In this document: piece after piece, positions 16,763 through 24,015 of the stretch | Layout: the number at the start of each line of letters is the position of its first letter | Numbering within the stretch: the stretch's first letter is position 1 | From: Actinomycetota bacterium | Lineage (GTDB): Bacteria; Actinomycetota; Actinomycetes; Actinomycetales; Microbacteriaceae | Direction of reading: 5' to 3' | NCBI GenBank assembly: GCA_020160915.1 | Contig: JAIUPK010000004.1 | Coordinates: 62,001-126,000 of the forward strand | Length of the DNA: 64,000 nucleotides | Program-made: the position numbers and the translations under genes | The notes under the pieces: model-generated | The model's database searches: none | Seen by the model: only the letters and a program-made list of their open reading frames with translations | Told to the model about the DNA's origin: nothing

Positions 16763-17247
16763 GTGTTTCGGATCAGAACGACGAAACTCAGGTGTCGCCA
16801 GCTCAGGTCGGAAGCGCATTAGAACTTCTCCAACTCGGGATCGAGATCGAAGGAGTGACGTTCTACTCGCTGTCCGCTTCACTGAGCGAGGAAATTGAGG
16901 GCGAGGTTCCCGCCCCGGCGGACATTGTGCCTACCTACGGGTTAAAGACGAACTTTGGTTCCCAGTCCATCGGAATACGCCTCGTGACGCGAGTTATGTC
17001 CAACGTAGGCACGATCGAGGTCGACGTAGCCGTTACATACCGAACCAAGGTGCCAGTCACCTTGGACGAGGAAGTTGTCCTCGAGTTTGCCAACGAGGTC
17101 GGAGTTATGGCGCTCTTGCCGTATGTGCGGGAAGCGATTTCTACCCTTAGCGCACGAGTATTCGGCAACGCCGTGCTAATGCCGATACTCATGAGAGGTG
17201 ACCTGGTTTTCAACAAGCCTCAAGAGGCGGAATCTTCCCCTACCTAA
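16759..17247 (+). CDS. orphan SecB-like chaperone
   Basis: 162 residues. The C-terminal part follows the SecB signature: LEFANEVGVMALLPYVREAISTL, then SARVFGNAVLMPI, comparable with the F-x-x-x-V-x-x-x-L-x-P-Y-x-R-E-x-I-S-x-L and PI pattern of SecB. Two beta-rich stretches precede it, as in the SecB fold. SecB is absent from the general export machinery of actinobacteria; known actinobacterial SecB-like proteins (Rv1957) act as chaperones of an antitoxin. Coupling to the HTH gene suggests the HTH protein is its client. The assignment rests on the motif only. Confidence 0.58.
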   Translation: MSVSDQNDETQVSPAQVGSALELLQLGIEIEGVTFYSLSASLSEEIEGEVPAPADIVPTYGLKTNFGSQSIGIRLVTRVMSNVGTIEVDVAVTYRTKVPVTLDEEVVLEFANEVGVMALLPYVREAISTLSARVFGNAVLMPILMRGDLVFNKPQEAESSPT

Positions 17248-17310
17248 CGCCTGGCGGCGAGCCGAGAAACGCCTTGCATCTCGATACGCCGTTGCGCATG
17301 CCCGGCCGAC

Positions 17311-17328
17311 AAGCGTGAAGGCACGCTT
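17311..17328 (+). terminator. hairpin after the SecB-like gene
   Basis: AAGCGTG-AAGG-CACGCTT forms a perfect 7-bp stem about 65 bp after the stop. No T tract follows. It lies between convergent genes and may serve as a weak or factor-assisted terminator. Confidence 0.4.
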
Positions 17329-17340
17329 CCAAGCTTCGCG

Positions 17341-17544
17341 CTAAGAGCGCCGCCGCCGCAGCGCCACCACGAGCAGCACGGCGCCGACCACGGCAAGGAT
17401 GATCCCGACCACGAGCCAGGTGGGGTCGCCGGTCATGAAACTGCCGGGAATCAGGTTTGCGCCCTGCCCCGCGAAGATCAAGCCCATGAGCAGCGCGAGC
17501 GCTCCGGCGATGATGAGGGCGAAGCGTGCGGCGCTACTGTTCAT
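17341..17544 (-). CDS. small two-helix membrane protein
   Basis: 67 residues from the ATG at 17544, which overlaps the stop of the VIT-family gene upstream (ATGA), so it is translationally coupled. Two hydrophobic segments, ALIIAGALALLMGLIFAG and WLVVGIILAVVGAVLLVVAL, end in a basic RRRR tail on the cytoplasmic side. Function unknown. Confidence 0.55.
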   Translation of the reverse strand: MNSSAARFALIIAGALALLMGLIFAGQGANLIPGSFMTGDPTWLVVGIILAVVGAVLLVVALRRRRS

Positions 17545-18248
17545 GGCACCCACGCTACAGCGCCGACGATCGCGCCGTCCGGGTCGGGCAAGAACGAGCC
17601 GGCGATCACCGACAGCAGCAGCACCAGCGCGCCGACGACGATCGAGCGGATGACCGTGCGCAACACACTCGAGCGCCCGAGCTGCGCGGTGACGATGGCG
17701 GTGAGGGTGAGCGAGATCAGCACCGCGGCCACGGTGGCAATCGCTCGGAGATCCGGGGGAGTGAGCAGCACGATCGCGATCGGCAGCGCGCCGCCGAGCA
17801 GGAACGCGGCCGCCCCGCCGAACGCGGCGACGAACGGTGCGCGGGCGGGGGTGAGTTCGCGGATGCCGTGCTCGGTCTCGAGTTGGGCGGCGAGAGCATC
17901 GTGGGCGCTGATCTGGCGGGCTACTTCGGCGGCGACATCCGGGGTCACGCCCTGTTCTTCGAAGTGCACGGCCAGCTCGCGCACCTCGGCCTCGGGGCTG
18001 GTCGCGATGTCGCGCTGCTCCTCGGCGATGACGGTGAGTTCGGCGTCCCGCTCCGCGGCCGCCTCGCCGTACTTGACGCCGCCGAGGGAGCCCGCGCCGG
18101 CGATGGTCGCGGCGATCGAGGCGGCGAGCAGGGCATCCGTGCCGGCGCCGGCCGCGATGAAGCCCTCGATGACGCCGGCGGTCGCGATGATGCCGTCGTT
18201 CATGTCCGGGATGCGCCCGCGCAGGTCTGCGGCGGTGGGGAGTCTCAC
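17541..18248 (-). CDS. VIT1/CCC1-family transporter-like protein
   Basis: 235 residues from the GTG at 18248; the frame is open further but the extra part is compositionally odd. The opening RGRIPDMNDGIIATAGVIEGFIAAGA is the VIT1/CCC1 first-helix motif. Residues 60-110 hold a charged cytoplasmic segment (AERDAELTVIAEEQRDIATSPEAEVREL), as in VIT-family iron or manganese carriers. Three more helices follow at the C-terminus. The family moves Fe2+ or Mn2+ across membranes. It is coupled to the small membrane protein downstream. Confidence 0.72.
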   Translation of the reverse strand: MRLPTAADLRGRIPDMNDGIIATAGVIEGFIAAGAGTDALLAASIAATIAGAGSLGGVKYGEAAAERDAELTVIAEEQRDIATSPEAEVRELAVHFEEQGVTPDVAAEVARQISAHDALAAQLETEHGIRELTPARAPFVAAFGGAAAFLLGGALPIAIVLLTPPDLRAIATVAAVLISLTLTAIVTAQLGRSSVLRTVIRSIVVGALVLLLSVIAGSFLPDPDGAIVGAVAWVP

Positions 18249-18308
18249 GTAGGCGAGCCTAGGAGGTCTCGACCCGCTCGACCACCGTCTCGACGGGCTC
18301 GACCACCG

Positions 18309-18343
18309 GGTCTCGATACGCCGCCTCCGGCGGCTACTCGACC
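18309..18343. repeat. REP-like element
   Basis: GGTCTCGATACGCCGCC, then TCC, then GGCGGCTACTCGACC form an imperfect inverted repeat. Preceding DNA repeats GACCACCG and TCTCGA several times. Elements of this form recur through Microbacteriaceae genomes. A partial TCTCGATACGCC also lies at 17278-17289. It sits in the divergent spacer before rlmN. Confidence 0.55.
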
Positions 18344-18368
18344 GGCCTAGCGCACGTACCCTTGATTC

Positions 18369-19580
18369 ATGAGCACCACACCGCCCCCGACCGAGCGCAG
18401 CCCACGACAGGTGCGCCCCGCCGCCGAGGGGTGGAGCCAGAAGCTCGGACCCGACGGGCACCCCGCCCTGCAGTTCGCCTCGCCGAAGCGCGGCAAGCCG
18501 CCCGCGCACCTCGCCGACCTCACGCCCGACGAGCGGCGTGCACGTGTCGCCGAGTTGGGGCTTCCCGCGTTCCGCGCGGGGCAGCTCTCGACCCACTACT
18601 TCACGCACTACACGTCAGACCCGGCCGACATGACCGACCTGCCGGCAGCCGGCCGCGAGGAGCTCGTCGCAGGCCTGCTGCCGCCGCTGCTCACCGAGGT
18701 GCGCCGCCTGCGCACCGACAAGGGCGACACGATCAAGTTCCTCTGGAAGCTCCACGACGGCGCCCTCGTCGAGTCGGTGCTCATGCGCTACCCGGGCCGG
18801 ATCACCCTGTGCGTGTCATCCCAGGCCGGGTGCGGCATGAACTGCCCGTTCTGCGCGACCGGCCAGGCGGGACTCACCCGCAACATGTCGACGGCCGAGA
18901 TCGTCGACCAGGTGGTGCGCGCCAACCAAGCGATCGCGCAGGGCGAGCTCGGCGGCAAGAAGGCCGGCGAGACGACGCCGGAGCGCGTGAGCAACATCGT
19001 GTTCATGGGCATGGGGGAGCCGCTCGCCAACTACAACCGGGTGATGGATGCGCTGCGCTCGATGGTTGCGCCCCAACCCGACGGGCTCGGGATGTCTGCA
19101 CGCCACATCACCGTGTCGACCGTCGGCCTCGTGCCCGCGATCCTCAAGCTCGCCCAGGAGAAGATCCCGGTCACGTTCGCCCTCTCGCTGCACGCCCCCG
19201 ATGACCAGCTGCGCGACGAGCTGATCCCGGTGAACTCGCGCTGGAAGGTCGACGAAGCTCTGGATGCCGCGCGCGCCTACTTCGAGGCGACCGGCCGCCG
19301 GGTGTCGATCGAGTACGCCCTCATCAAGGACATGAACGACCACGCCTGGCGCGCCGAACTGCTCGCGACCAAGCTCAACGAGCGCGGCAAGGGTTGGGTG
19401 CACGTCAACCCGATCCCGCTGAACCCGACGCCTGGCTCGATCTGGACGTCGTCTGAGCCTGCAGTGATGCGCGAGTTCGTGGAGCGACTGGAGGCCGCGG
19501 GCATCCCGACGACGTTGCGCGACACGCGCGGCAAGGAGATCGACGGCGCCTGCGGGCAGCTGGCAGCGGCCGACGGCTGA
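18369..19580 (+). CDS. rlmN: 23S rRNA (adenine-2503-C2)-methyltransferase RlmN
   Basis: 403 residues. A radical-SAM enzyme that methylates C2 of A2503 in 23S rRNA, and also tRNA. The cluster motif CGMNCPFC lies near residues 155-162 in [27 protein letters not shown], then [10 protein letters not shown] and [10 protein letters not shown] follow in RlmN order. The conserved acceptor cysteine is near the C-terminus in [10 protein letters not shown]. The N-terminal 100 residues form the usual HhH-like domain. Single gene with its own promoter region. Confidence 0.92.
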   Translation: MSTTPPPTERSPRQVRPAAEGWSQKLGPDGHPALQFASPKRGKPPAHLADLTPDERRARVAELGLPAFRAGQLSTHYFTHYTSDPADMTDLPAAGREELVAGLLPPLLTEVRRLRTDKGDTIKFLWKLHDGALVESVLMRYPGRITLCVSSQAGCGMNCPFCATGQAGLTRNMSTAEIVDQVVRANQAIAQGELGGKKAGETTPERVSNIVFMGMGEPLANYNRVMDALRSMVAPQPDGLGMSARHITVSTVGLVPAILKLAQEKIPVTFALSLHAPDDQLRDELIPVNSRWKVDEALDAARAYFEATGRRVSIEYALIKDMNDHAWRAELLATKLNERGKGWVHVNPIPLNPTPGSIWTSSEPAVMREFVERLEAAGIPTTLRDTRGKEIDGACGQLAAADG

Positions 19581-19588
19581 CCCTAGCC

Positions 19589-20491
19589 TCAGCTGGGCGC
19601 GAGCGGCGGGTCGACCTCGACCTCGACCTTGCGCCGGTCGGGCCGCGTGACCAGCGCGCAGCCGACCAGGATCAGCGCGAAGCCGATGACCGTCCAGATC
19701 GTGATCGGCTCGCTCAGCACGATCGCGCCGGCGATGACGGCGACCGCGGGATTGACGTAGGTGATGGCCGTCATGCGGATGGGGCCGATCTCGGCGACCA
19801 GAGCGAACATCACCACGAACGCGAGCGCACTGCACACCACGGCGAGCACGACTACCGAACCGATCACGGGCAGCGACGGCACGCTGCGCGCCCAGCCGCC
19901 GGTGATGGCGACGAACGGGAGGTAGATCAGCGCGCTCAAGGCCAGGGCGCTCGCCATGACGCCGACTCCGGGAAGGTCCGACATCCAGCGCGCGAGGATC
20001 GCCGGTCCCATCGCGTAGCCGATCACCACGACGAGCAGCTTCGCCACGCTGCCGAGGTCAGAGCCGCCGAGGTCGAGGCCGACGATGGCGGCGACCCCGA
20101 GCATCCCGATCACGATGCCGAGCGCGTTGACGGCGGTGATGCGGTCACGTCGACCGAAGACGAACGCCACGCCCACGGCCGCCAGGGGAACCGCGGCGAG
20201 CAGCAGGCCCGTGGTCGAGCTGGGCAGCGACGTCTCGGCCGAGCCGAGGAAGTACCAGGGCAGCACGATCTCGACCACCGCGAACGCGGCGAGCGGCCGC
20301 CAGCGCCGCAGCACAGGCGCCAGTTCCCGACGGTAGGCGGCCAGCGGCAGCAGGATGAGCGCCGCGAGCAGCGATCGGCTCAGAACGAGCATCTCGGGGG
20401 TCAGCTCCGTGACCGCGACCTTGATGAACAGGTAGGGGATGCCCCAGATCAGCCCGAGGGCGCTGAAGAGCAGAAGGCCGCGTCGCGTCAC
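19589..20491 (-). CDS. EamA/DMT-family transporter
   Basis: 300 residues with about ten hydrophobic helices in two EamA halves. The start GLIWGIPYLFIKVAV is the family signature and is echoed near residue 225 (TAITYVNPAVAVIAGAIVL). A charged C-terminal tail follows. Members export amino acids, nucleosides or other metabolites. The substrate cannot be told. The gene is convergent with rlmN, with nine bases between the stops. Confidence 0.8.
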   Translation of the reverse strand: MTRRGLLLFSALGLIWGIPYLFIKVAVTELTPEMLVLSRSLLAALILLPLAAYRRELAPVLRRWRPLAAFAVVEIVLPWYFLGSAETSLPSSTTGLLLAAVPLAAVGVAFVFGRRDRITAVNALGIVIGMLGVAAIVGLDLGGSDLGSVAKLLVVVIGYAMGPAILARWMSDLPGVGVMASALALSALIYLPFVAITGGWARSVPSLPVIGSVVVLAVVCSALAFVVMFALVAEIGPIRMTAITYVNPAVAVIAGAIVLSEPITIWTVIGFALILVGCALVTRPDRRKVEVEVDPPLAPS

Positions 20492-20520
20492 TAACCCATC
20501 ATGATGGGTGCGGGCGACAT

Positions 20521-21168
20521 CTAGAACTTCAGTTTGTATGTCTCGACGAGTAGGTCGCGATACTCCGGCTTCACGCCCTCGAGATTGGTGGCGCTGAGGA
20601 GGAGCATCAGGTTGTCGGTGCGGGTGTAGAGGAGCAGGACGGCGGCCTCCGCTCCGGAGAGGTCGGGATCGATGCTGAAGAAGGCCTCGTCACCTAGCCC
20701 TGGAACCTCATCGAGCTCGTAGTAGATCGTCCCCTCGAACGACGAGCCGTTGCGGATGTCGGTCATGTACTGGATCGCGCCGTCGACCGAGTCGTATTCG
20801 CGATACTCGAGGTCCACCGTCAGGCCGAGGCCGGAATCGGTCTCGTTGTAGTCGCAGTTGTACAGCTTGCCGCCGAGGCCGCCCGTCTCGATGACCTGGG
20901 TCGCATCGTTGTCGGTGATCGGCACGCCCCACAGCGCGCCGATCTCGTCGTTGCTGAAGAGTGAGCAGTCGGTGTCGCTTCCGATGGTCTGCGGCGGGAG
21001 GCTGAGGCCGCCGTCCTCCTCGGCCGGCGCGCTCGACTCGGCAGTGCCGTCGGGCGTCTCCGGTGTCTCGGGTGCCGGGGTGCTGCAGCCGGTGAGTATC
21101 AGGACCGCCAGTGTGAAGGTGGCTGTAACGAGGAGGCTGGGGGCGGGAACACGCGAGCGCAGGGTCAT
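20521..21168 (-). CDS. secreted lipoprotein
   Basis: 215 residues from the ATG at 21168. A basic start and hydrophobic stretch end in the lipobox LILTGC, so the protein is lipid-anchored outside the membrane. A Pro/Thr/Glu linker follows. The globular part has DTDCSLFSNDEIGALWGVPI, a paired Cys (LYNCDYNE) and long beta-strand stretches. This resembles DUF3558-like actinobacterial lipoproteins of unknown role. It is downstream of the LuxR-type regulator on the same strand. Confidence 0.65.
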   Translation of the reverse strand: MTLRSRVPAPSLLVTATFTLAVLILTGCSTPAPETPETPDGTAESSAPAEEDGGLSLPPQTIGSDTDCSLFSNDEIGALWGVPITDNDATQVIETGGLGGKLYNCDYNETDSGLGLTVDLEYREYDSVDGAIQYMTDIRNGSSFEGTIYYELDEVPGLGDEAFFSIDPDLSGAEAAVLLLYTRTDNLMLLLSATNLEGVKPEYRDLLVETYKLKF

Positions 21169-21226
21169 GATCGCAGTGTATGGAAGCGGCATCGTCCGCT
21201 TCGATAGGGGAAAACCCCCAAACCCG

Positions 21227-21943
21227 TCAGCCGAACGTGCGGTGGAGCGCGGCCGTGCGACTCGACACACCCAGCCGTCGGTAGATCGTCTGGAGGTGAT
21301 TCTCGAGGGTCTTCTCGGTGATGCCGAGATCGCCCGCAGCCTGCCGGATCGTCGCGCCCGTCTCCAGTGCGGCGAGCACCTGCCGTTGACGGGATGTCAG
21401 CAGTTCGCGGGCCTCGCGGGCCTCGCTCGCGCGGAGCCGTGCGAGCGTGACCCGCACCTGCCGGGCGACCTCCTCAGCCAGCGCCAGCTCGCGATCGGTG
21501 AAGTCGCTGTCGGCACGGAACACGGCGAGGGTCTCGACCAGCCCCTCATCAACGGTGAGCAGCGAGCCGATCTGATACTCGCCCCCGAGTGGCCGGTACA
21601 CCTCGGCCCAGAGCCGCCGGGAATGCCACTCCGCCTCGGTGATCGTGTCGCTGATGCGCAGCGAGCCAGGCACGGGCGCGGCTAGCAGTTCGGCCACCAA
21701 GGGCACCTCCGCCAGATCGCGCGGCATGAGCGGCACGACGAACGGGATCGGTTCCGGCAGGTGATAGCCGCTCATCGCGCCGGTCGACAGGTCCATCGTC
21801 ACCCAGCCGGCGCGCGTCGCGGGCATCACGTCGAACAGCACCTCCACGGCTCGCTCGCGCAGCCGTGCACGGGTGACCACCGAGGCGAGGTCGGCCGCGG
21901 CATCCAGCAACCGTCGGAGGTCGTGGGCAGTCAGGTCGCTCAC
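21227..21943 (-). CDS. LuxR-family regulator with GAF-like sensor
   Basis: 238 residues. The first 165 residues have a GAF-like fold pattern (LLDAAADLASVVTRARL ... FTDRELALAEEVARQVRVTLARL), and residues 175-235 are the LuxR HTH: LTSRQRQVLAALETGATIRQAAGDLGITEKTLENHLQTIYRRLGV, with the E-x-T-V-x-N-H-L pattern. It likely binds DNA as a dimer and senses a small ligand or redox cue. It follows the DyP peroxidase gene by 15 bp, so the two are probably co-transcribed. Confidence 0.75.
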   Translation of the reverse strand: MSDLTAHDLRRLLDAAADLASVVTRARLRERAVEVLFDVMPATRAGWVTMDLSTGAMSGYHLPEPIPFVVPLMPRDLAEVPLVAELLAAPVPGSLRISDTITEAEWHSRRLWAEVYRPLGGEYQIGSLLTVDEGLVETLAVFRADSDFTDRELALAEEVARQVRVTLARLRASEAREARELLTSRQRQVLAALETGATIRQAAGDLGITEKTLENHLQTIYRRLGVSSRTAALHRTFG

Positions 21944-21958
21944 GGGGCTATCGTGCGC

Positions 21959-22900
21959 TCACTCGGCGAGACTTTCCAGCACGTCGTTCGAGGGGGCGAA
22001 GAATGTGACCCCGGTCACGGCCCGGGACACATCGAGGATGCGGTCGTACGAGCCCTCCGGGTCGCCCACGAACATGCGGGTGAGCATCCGCTCGATCACC
22101 CACAGGTTGCGGGCGTATCCGATGAAGTAGGTGCCGAACTCGCCGTGCCCTGGGCGCCCGAAGGGCATGTTGTCGCGCAGGATGGCGTGCTCGACGCCCT
22201 CGTCGTCGACGATCGTGGTGAGCGACTTGTGCGACTTGCGCGGTGTGGTGTCGTCGAGCTCGACGTTGTCGAACTTGGTGCGCCCGACGATCTGCTCCTG
22301 CACTTCGACGGGCAGGGCGTTCCATTCGTCGAGGTCGTGCAAGTACTTCTGGATGACGACGTAGCTGCCGCCGGCGCCAGCCGGATCCTCGTCGCCGACC
22401 AGCGCCGCCTCGGCGCGGGCCGAGCCCATCGGGTTCTCGGTGCCGTCGACGAACCCGAGCAGGTCGCGGGCCTCGAAGTAGCGGAACCCGACCGTCTCGT
22501 CGACGACGGTCACCGCATCGCCGAGTGCGGCGAGGAGGAGTCGCTCCAGTTCGAAGCAGAGGTCGCCCCGCTCGGCACGGATGTGGAAGAACACGTCGCC
22601 CTGAGTCGCGAGCGCGCTGTGCTTGGCTCCGCGCACCTCGACGAACGGATGCAGGTCGGCGGGGCGGGGGAGGCCGGTGACGGCATCCCAGGCGTTCGCC
22701 CCGATCGCGACGACGCAGGAGAGCAGTCCGTCGAGGTCGCGGAAGCCCACGGACCGCACCAGACCACCGACGTCGCCGAGCACCGCGCGAACGCGTGCCG
22801 CGGCATCCGGGGCGTCGCTGAGAGCGACAGTGAGGAACACGGCGGACCGGGACAGGGGCGCATCGACACTCTGCGGTTCGATCGGGCTGGACTCGTTCAC
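21959..22900 (-). CDS. DyP-type heme peroxidase
   Basis: 313 residues. The distal motif GFVDGTENP (about residue 150) holds the catalytic Asp, GSYVVIQKYLHDLDEW follows, and the proximal heme-ligand region lies near residue 220. The C-terminal block FIGYARNLWVIERMLTRMF is typical. There is no Tat or Sec signal, so it is cytoplasmic or encapsulin-loaded, although no encapsulin gene is in the window. DyP enzymes use hydrogen peroxide to oxidise dyes and phenolics. The start ATG is supported by length. Probable operon with the LuxR regulator. Confidence 0.87.
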   Translation of the reverse strand: MNESSPIEPQSVDAPLSRSAVFLTVALSDAPDAAARVRAVLGDVGGLVRSVGFRDLDGLLSCVVAIGANAWDAVTGLPRPADLHPFVEVRGAKHSALATQGDVFFHIRAERGDLCFELERLLLAALGDAVTVVDETVGFRYFEARDLLGFVDGTENPMGSARAEAALVGDEDPAGAGGSYVVIQKYLHDLDEWNALPVEVQEQIVGRTKFDNVELDDTTPRKSHKSLTTIVDDEGVEHAILRDNMPFGRPGHGEFGTYFIGYARNLWVIERMLTRMFVGDPEGSYDRILDVSRAVTGVTFFAPSNDVLESLAE

Positions 22901-22922
22901 CCCGCCACGGTAGCAGCGCGAA

Positions 22923-24005
22923 TCAGGCTCCCGCGACGCGCAGGCCCAGCCACGACGCGAGCGCGTCGAGCTCGTCGCGCACGGCCGATCCCACTACCGG
23001 CGTGAAGGGCGAGTCCTCGTGGATGGCGTGCACGATGAGGGTGCTGCGCTCGGGGTCGGCGGTGGCATCCACCTTGCCGATCAGCCTGTCGCCGTGAAGG
23101 ATCGGCAGTGCGTAGTAGCCCCAGCGGCGCTTGGCCGCGGGCTTGTACATTTCGAGCGCGTAGTCGAAGTCGAACAGGTCGGCCATGCGTTTGCGGTCGC
23201 GGATGAGGGTGTCGAAGGGGGAGAGCAGCGCGGTTCTGGGTGAGAAGTCACGATCGAGAGCCTCGGGGTCGAGTCGCCACGCGCCGGTCAGCCCCTCGAT
23301 CGTGGCGGCGACCCCGGCGTCGCCCACGCGCGTCGTCTCCACCGGCAGGTCGGGCGTGCGGTTGCGCACCACCCCCAGCGAGCGCAGGCGTCGCTCGTCG
23401 CGAATGCGCAGCGCCTCCTCGAGCGGCACGGTCGGAATGTCGGAGTGGTACACCCGCTCGGCGAGGTCCCACAGCCGATCGCGCCCGCTGCGACCCGCCA
23501 CGGCGACCTCGCCCGACAGCATCAGGCACTGCAGCATCATCATGACGTTCCGGTTGTTGTTCCAGCCCGACGACGGCCACGCCACGATGCTGGTGTCCGG
23601 GATGCCGCGAGCCGTCAGCGGCCCGTCGGCCTCGAGCAAGTCCAGCACGTCGCCGCGGAACTCCTCGTTGTCGTCGAGCCAGCGGCGCGTCGATTCGCGC
23701 TCCGGGAACGCATCCATCTGCGCCCGGAACAACGCCAGGTCCTCCATCGGCCGCACGAGCAGGTCCAGGTCGAAGAGGCTGTGCTCTTCTTCGAGAGCCG
23801 CGGTGAGGTCGGCCGGTTCGTAAGCATCCCCGAGCCGGCTGAAGAGCAGCAGATCGGCGGTCGGCGCGATCGGGGCGGTCGGTTCGAGCTGCACGAAGGT
23901 CAGCTGCCGCACGACGTCGAGCAGGGTGTCGGGGCGGTGGGCGTCGAGCAGCTGCGCTCGCACGGCTATGCGGCGGGCATCCGTCTGGCTCAGCTCCACG
24001 ACCAC
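22923..24005 (-). CDS. YcaQ-family winged-helix DNA glycosylase
   Basis: 360 residues of the HTH_42/AlkX/YcaQ family, which unhook interstrand crosslinks. Seen: the N-terminal LSQTDARRIAVRAQLL, then RQLTFVQLEPTAPIAPTADLLLFSRLG, the winged-helix region, and the conserved LLSPFDTLIRDRKRMADLFDFDYALEMYKPAAKRRWGYYALPIL. The C-terminus KVDATADPERSTLIVHAIHED is also standard. Starts GTG or ATG near 24005. It lies just upstream of the DyP gene on the same strand. Confidence 0.8.
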   Translation of the reverse strand: MVVELSQTDARRIAVRAQLLDAHRPDTLLDVVRQLTFVQLEPTAPIAPTADLLLFSRLGDAYEPADLTAALEEEHSLFDLDLLVRPMEDLALFRAQMDAFPERESTRRWLDDNEEFRGDVLDLLEADGPLTARGIPDTSIVAWPSSGWNNNRNVMMMLQCLMLSGEVAVAGRSGRDRLWDLAERVYHSDIPTVPLEEALRIRDERRLRSLGVVRNRTPDLPVETTRVGDAGVAATIEGLTGAWRLDPEALDRDFSPRTALLSPFDTLIRDRKRMADLFDFDYALEMYKPAAKRRWGYYALPILHGDRLIGKVDATADPERSTLIVHAIHEDSPFTPVVGSAVRDELDALASWLGLRVAGA

Positions 24006-24015
24006 GACGCAGAGC

